In this document: piece after piece, positions 57,401-63,400 of the stretch
Numbering within the stretch: the first letter of the stretch is position 1
Layout: each line of letters begins with the position of its first letter
Source of the DNA: Mactromeris polynyma
Lineage: Eukaryota; Mollusca; Bivalvia; Venerida; Mactridae
Assembly (NCBI GenBank): GCA_032209605.1
Contig: JASFXZ010000026.1
Coordinates: forward strand, 7,936,001-8,000,000
Direction: 5' to 3'
DNA length: 64,000 bases
The notes under the pieces: model-generated
The model's input: only the letters and a program-made list of their open reading frames with translations
The model's database searches: none
What the model was told of the DNA's origin: nothing
Program-made: the position numbers and the translations under genes

Positions 57401-60400
57401 ACTGTACGTTTTTATGGAATGCAAACAAAATCAACCGATATGCAAGTCAAGGTGTAATGACAGGTGATTTAATTAAGATATGTCTGTTATACCTACTTGA
57501 AACAAATAACCCTTACACACTTTAATAAAGTTATTTTTTCATGAAGCATCACTCAAAGTTTGGATAGCCTAAATTTGGACATTCATCTAGTAGGGGGGTA
57601 GTTTAGAAATATTAGCCATAGATACTATGTTATTTAATGAAATTATACATATACAATCGGTCATTCTACAGTTACTAATCAGGGGCGAAATTGCTCATTA
57701 GAAAAGTAAAACCACCAAAATCAAACGAAGTTTAGGTGATAATTGGCATGACCAACAAGCCTTTATTGAATCTGAAAGGAGGGGAAAATAAAGGATCTGA
57801 TATATTACCATTCCTATCTTAGAAATTGTCAGTGACATGTTTGTGATACTAAAGTCTAGAGTTGTGGTGAACATGGAGCCTTATGCAATGTAACAGTATG
57901 TACTGTATATATAAGTATAAGAAATAAAAGAGAACATTTAAAAGCATCTGTGTTTTCTTGATGTATAAATACAATTAATTTCTTAATGGGCAAAACAAAA
58001 CAGTTATCCATAGCATTAGAGAAATGAGTGACTCCAGAGATCCCTCTTACAAATCATGAAAACCTCCCATAGCGGTCAAAAAGGCAAGCTTACCCCATTC
58101 GTAATTTAGAAGACTGGTTTCATATTTAGCATTTTCAACTTGTGCAGTCAGTGTATAGTTGCAAGGTATCATATTGAATTCTGCCCAGAAATATCGATCA
58201 AGAATACTAGTGTACAGACAGCACACAAAATGTAATCCAGATGGTGACTTCGCACATATACTGCCATTCTTCAGATTCGCCATATTCAACACAACCATTT
58301 CTGAAGAGTTAACATACAATGTATTAACTATACAATATTAACATATCAACAACAATAAATGTTTACACACCAATCATCGACCATGACCAATTAAACTTAC
58401 TAACATTACTCAAGCAGGCATTAATGAAGCTTACGAAAATAGGTGGGCTGTGGGTGTCGAACAACGTATGTCAATAAATAAGTTAAAAATCCATTGTGGT
58501 TGTGGTTTTAAATACTGTCATGGGCAAGATTCTTAAAAGGTATTCATAACTCCTGAAGTAGGCCAGCATACTGGTTAGAAAACTCATTGCGTGTGATTAA
58601 CAATAAGTTGTAAGAATCTGTTTTCTCACTAGAGTGATGGCCCTGAATCGCTCACTTGAGCGCCTACAATATTTGGTACTTTAGTCATGTGTCATAGTGT
58701 GCAATTTTCCGTTGAAGTAAAGATTCTTACAAAGTTGGCAACAGTTTGATTCCACTACCGTTACATTCACACGTATTACCCAGCATATTTTGATATTTGA
58801 CCTTTTTAACCTTTCTGATATAAACAATGATTTAGTCGCAGTAAACGAAATCACCGTTCGTTCATGATATTACATTTCATTGGTGGGCTAGATCACGTGA
58901 CTACTGAGTTTACTATAGATGGATATTTTCCAGTGTTAGAACCAATCAATTATGTAAACAAAGTATAGCCTTTCGTGTGGAGGAAAATTGGACTATCTAG
59001 CTAATCGGTTTTATTTCATGTCATTTAGCTTTTACATAAGGTAGTGTTTCGTTATTTCATCGAGGATTGTACTGATACGTATTACATAGCGTGGTAAATT
59101 TGAGTAACAAGATGCCAAGTAACAATATGGCGCATTTTATAATATACGCATATTCTGCATTGACAACTGTTTAAGTTAGCTTAAATCACTACACATTCAC
59201 AGGCATCGGAATAATGTTGGCATGCCGACGAAACAAAACTCACTTACGTTCGATTGATTTTTGTTTTTCAAGCAATTTTCATAGTCTCAGCGCCATTTCT
59301 ATGACAATGAAAGTTGTCTATTCAATGCACACTCGCATATGCTTTAATTACACATGTTACTGTCCCACATTTGGGACATTAGCGAGTCGTTACAAGCGGC
59401 TCGCTAAATGGCTATAAAAGCGAGAGAATACGTAACTACAGGGAATGCCACATACATAAGACAGTGCCTCATACACATGTCGACTCGCCTGTCTAAGTAT
59501 AGAAAATATCAGTTGCACGGGAGTTATTAAGCGGAGGGTGATTATAAAGGTATCGGAATAAGTGCCTGATGCTAAAGGAGAGTAGCATGTTAAGAACATC
59601 ACTATAATTATAATCTATACATATTGGAGAGTGACCCCACCCTGGCAGCAATGTTTTGTGTAGAATCACACAATTGAACAATTTTGAAAGAGGGTCACCT
59701 AAGGAATATTTATACGAAGTTATATCATCGTGTCAGTAGTTTTTGACAAGAGGATTTTTGAAGTTTTCACTATAGACATTATATAGAAACAGGGGATCTG
59801 TCCCTGGCAGCCATGTTTTTGACGAATCCGAACCCCTCGTTATATTTTGTTGAGTGTCACCCTAGTAACATTAGATAACATTTTTGGAAACTCCACGAAT
59901 CGGTTATAGAGTAGATGTCTTTAGAAGCATAACAGGAAGTTGGCAATGTTATTGTTGTTGAGTTTTGTAGAGTGTCACCGTATTAAACTTTCCCCTAAAT
60001 GTACTGAAATTCCACACAATTGTTTCAGAGAATATGTTTGTAGAACCAAAACAGGAAATCGGCCATTTTGTTGTTGTTGGTGTTGACCAATCATGACACT
60101 CTGTTGTAGTTGTGTAGGGTGTCACCACATGAAGCTTCCAGCAAAGTTTCATGAAATGCTGCCATGGTTGCCATGTTTAAACAGCTTTAACTAAATCAAC
60201 AAAAGCACGCTGCAACTGTTGTATTATCAACAAATCAGTTAAACATTATTAGTATGGTCATGTACTCGTAATATGTTTTAATCAGTTGCATGCTGTCTTT
60301 CAGCATTGTTCAGATACATATGGTGACCAGTTGACCTAAACAGCTTTCCTGGAATTAATTAACAACCAGTACTAACCTTCCTTTTTGCAACTGACAACTA

Positions 60401-63400
60401 CCCTTTATGAATCAGATGTGGAGGACATCATTTTTATGACAATATCCTAATGTCGAGGACTGACATGACTTGCGTGGCCCGGGAATCGAACATTGATCTC
60501 ATTGGTGACATCCTGACACTGAGCTAACTGCATGTGTCATGTTATGTGTACCAAACTGGCAATGCACAATACATATATGTACAAACCTGAATCTAATTCT
60601 ACATCATAAGGATTACATTCTTGAGATTTTACCAAGTATGCAATATCTAGGGCAGATATAAGTGTGTCCCTGGTAACGAAAGTGAAGTCAGAAGTAGAAG
60701 AAATCCCTGTTGTTGTCATCCAATCGGTGAGTGAAAAGTCTACAAACGTATAAAACTTGATATAAAAACTGGCTTTGGAGAAATTGTTCGCATCTTTAAA
60801 GATGTGTCTGGCTCATTTGAACATTAACTGGTTGAATTGGCCCTATCCAATATTGTTGTTACATATGCTAAAACATCTCTAGTACGAGTAAAAGCCATTG
60901 CACTGTATAAGCGGTCGAGAAAATCTTTCAAAACTTGTAAAATAGCCTGATTGTTAAAATAAATGGATTTTTTTTTTAACTTATGATGTACAAACATCTT
61001 TCTTCAGCAAATATGGATTAATACATTATGAGTTCATTCTTTGTTGATACATGTTTATTGATGGTTTAACTATAGAAAATGTATTTTTCGTTTTTGGTTA
61101 GGTAAACAAATGAACTAAAAAAGAGCATAGTATTACTTTAACAATGAGTCAACCAAAATATAAGGATACATTTCCTGTACAGTCAGCCCTATCTAGAGAT
61201 ATTATTGTAAGAGTATGTACATCCTGTTGCTATCTGGTTCCATGAATGATTCAAATACCCTGTTGATTCATTATCACATGGTAATTGTCTGTCTTACAGG
61301 CTGTGACATGAAACAAATTAACTTTAATCATGTAATCAACTTTTATCATATTAGTGTATTGCTTAACATTATAAAATACCACTTCCAAAAGTTTATTTGT
61401 ATGTGTAATAGCTTGACACAACTGTTTTACATGTAGTTATGTTCAAGGTAATAATTGTTTAAGCTGAAAATGTAGATTTGTAGATACCAGTTTGTATATC
61501 AAGGGTTTGGAACAAAACTATTGTAACTTAAACTGCTTCTTAACAATTAGATGCCCAAGGGCAACATGTCAATCCCGCTATTTGTCAAGAGATGAAGATA
61601 ATAGGTTTGTATTATTCCATACAGTGCATATCTATTATACCTCTAGTTGCGATATTGACATTTGAGCTACGGACACGGGTCTTGAATGCATACCATTTCA
61701 TCATGGAGAATATTTGTACCAAGTTATTTAAGCTACGACCGCGTGTCTTGTGCGTGACACACCGGCTCATCAGGTGTACATTTGTGCCAAGTGTAACCTT
61801 GATCTTTGAGACAGGACACGTGACACACCATTCTATCATGGTGGACATTTGTGCCAAGTAATTAGAGTCATGGTCCATACAAATTCGTATCTGGATGGAT
61901 GCACGGACGCACGCACATACACCAATCCGCCATTGTGGCGACTATGTCGAGCTCACTGCACCTGTGAGTCAATAGTTTTGCACTCAAACCCTTGATTTTC
62001 TTCTCATAAATAGTTTTCATTTATCATTCTTACTTTCGTGGATGAATGAACCATCATACAAACAATCAGGCTTGGGCAGGTCTATGTTGTTAAATAAAGT
62101 CACATCGACATCACACTTCCCTCCACTCTCCAGACATACCATTGCTTTTAAGTACGTTAAATATGCAGGTCGGTTGTCATTATCATCCAATGTAAATCTA
62201 GTATGAAATTAAAAAAAGTGCTTTAGGACATTCTCAAGATATTCATAGTTATATCCAAGGTTTAAACAAATTATGTTTATGATAATACGATGGAAGCATA
62301 CCTGGCACAAACTGAGCCCAATACAAATATGTACTAGAACTGCACGGTCTACTGGGGTTATAACAAGGAACTGGGGTGATATGCAGATTATCAAACCTAC
62401 CTAACCCAATATAAGTCCTGTCAATAAAGTATGTTCCTCACCACCAAACTGAATACAGCATGTATTCTGTTACTGATATTATTAGTTTGATACTATAGAC
62501 TGATAATATGAATATTACCAACAGTTTTAACCAATCATTTGATGGTTGAGGTATACAATAAATTCTAGTTACTTACGAGTGAAACAAATGCAATCAATAC
62601 ATTAAAAAGTTTCTTCATGTTTATTTTGGTACACCTGAGCAATGGCAGCAATCGGCTAAAGAAACACTAAATCAGTCAATGTTAATGAAGTAATTTCCAT
62701 ATGAATAAGTACCAAAGGGAGAGGGGCTCAGCATAGAAAAGTTAAGGATATACTACAGATGTGTTCAACTTACTCTAATCGCACTAGTCCATTCATGCTG
62801 ACAATAGTTGAATAATCTGTAAATATATTTCACATCAATATGTCAACAATGCATCAGTATAATATGTGTAATAAATGAGAGCATAATTGCTAATATTGAT
62901 AAAAATACAAGGTCAAAGGTCATATTGCATCAAAAACAAGAACAAAATGAAATTGTTTTTGATGCCAAAAAATATGTAACCCCGTAAACCGTTTAAGCAC
63001 TGAAATGGGACATGATAGTCACTTCGTTAAAGCTTCATGGTTTAGAGGTGGAGTACACACAAGAATCTCTATAAAAGAGCGCATCGATGCAAATATGGGA
63101 CTCACTGTGGACAAATATATTATTACCAGTGAGTGATAAAAAACATAAGGAGTGACACATAATGTGGAGAATAAATATTGCCTTGTGACAAAATGTATTA
63201 AATTATACCTGTATTAAGGTCATCAAATCTTATTTTATGTTCCCATTTATCTATTCTAACATCAATGTAAGAGTCACAAGTGTTGATGTGGAATTCTAGA
63301 GTAAACGAAGTTCTTAAATCGTAACTTTCAATGCAACATTGTACATCAACGCATGAACTGAATAGATGACAAGCTATGTTCGGATAGGTGCTGGTTATGT

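Larger units (their letters stand above)
8025..63208. other. Remaining introns longer than 300 bp without listed content
   Basis: Nothing beyond AT-rich unique-looking DNA was seen at 9440-9982, 10412-11197, 11369-12090, 12278-12770, 14111-14697, 15566-16017, 18209-18951, 22036-22550, 25438-26178, 26297-26731, 35935-35345 equivalents of similar size (35593-35917, 36046-36476, 36644-37054), 37236-37814, 39661-40589, 46653-47023, 51229-51681, 52682-53499 and 55855-56843. Adjacent exons join in phase across each. Confidence 0.5.

Noticed and set aside
61592..61878. Overlapping ORFs of about 88 codons on both strands
   Set aside because: They cover a three-unit tandem repeat; frames on opposite strands of equal length point to chance.
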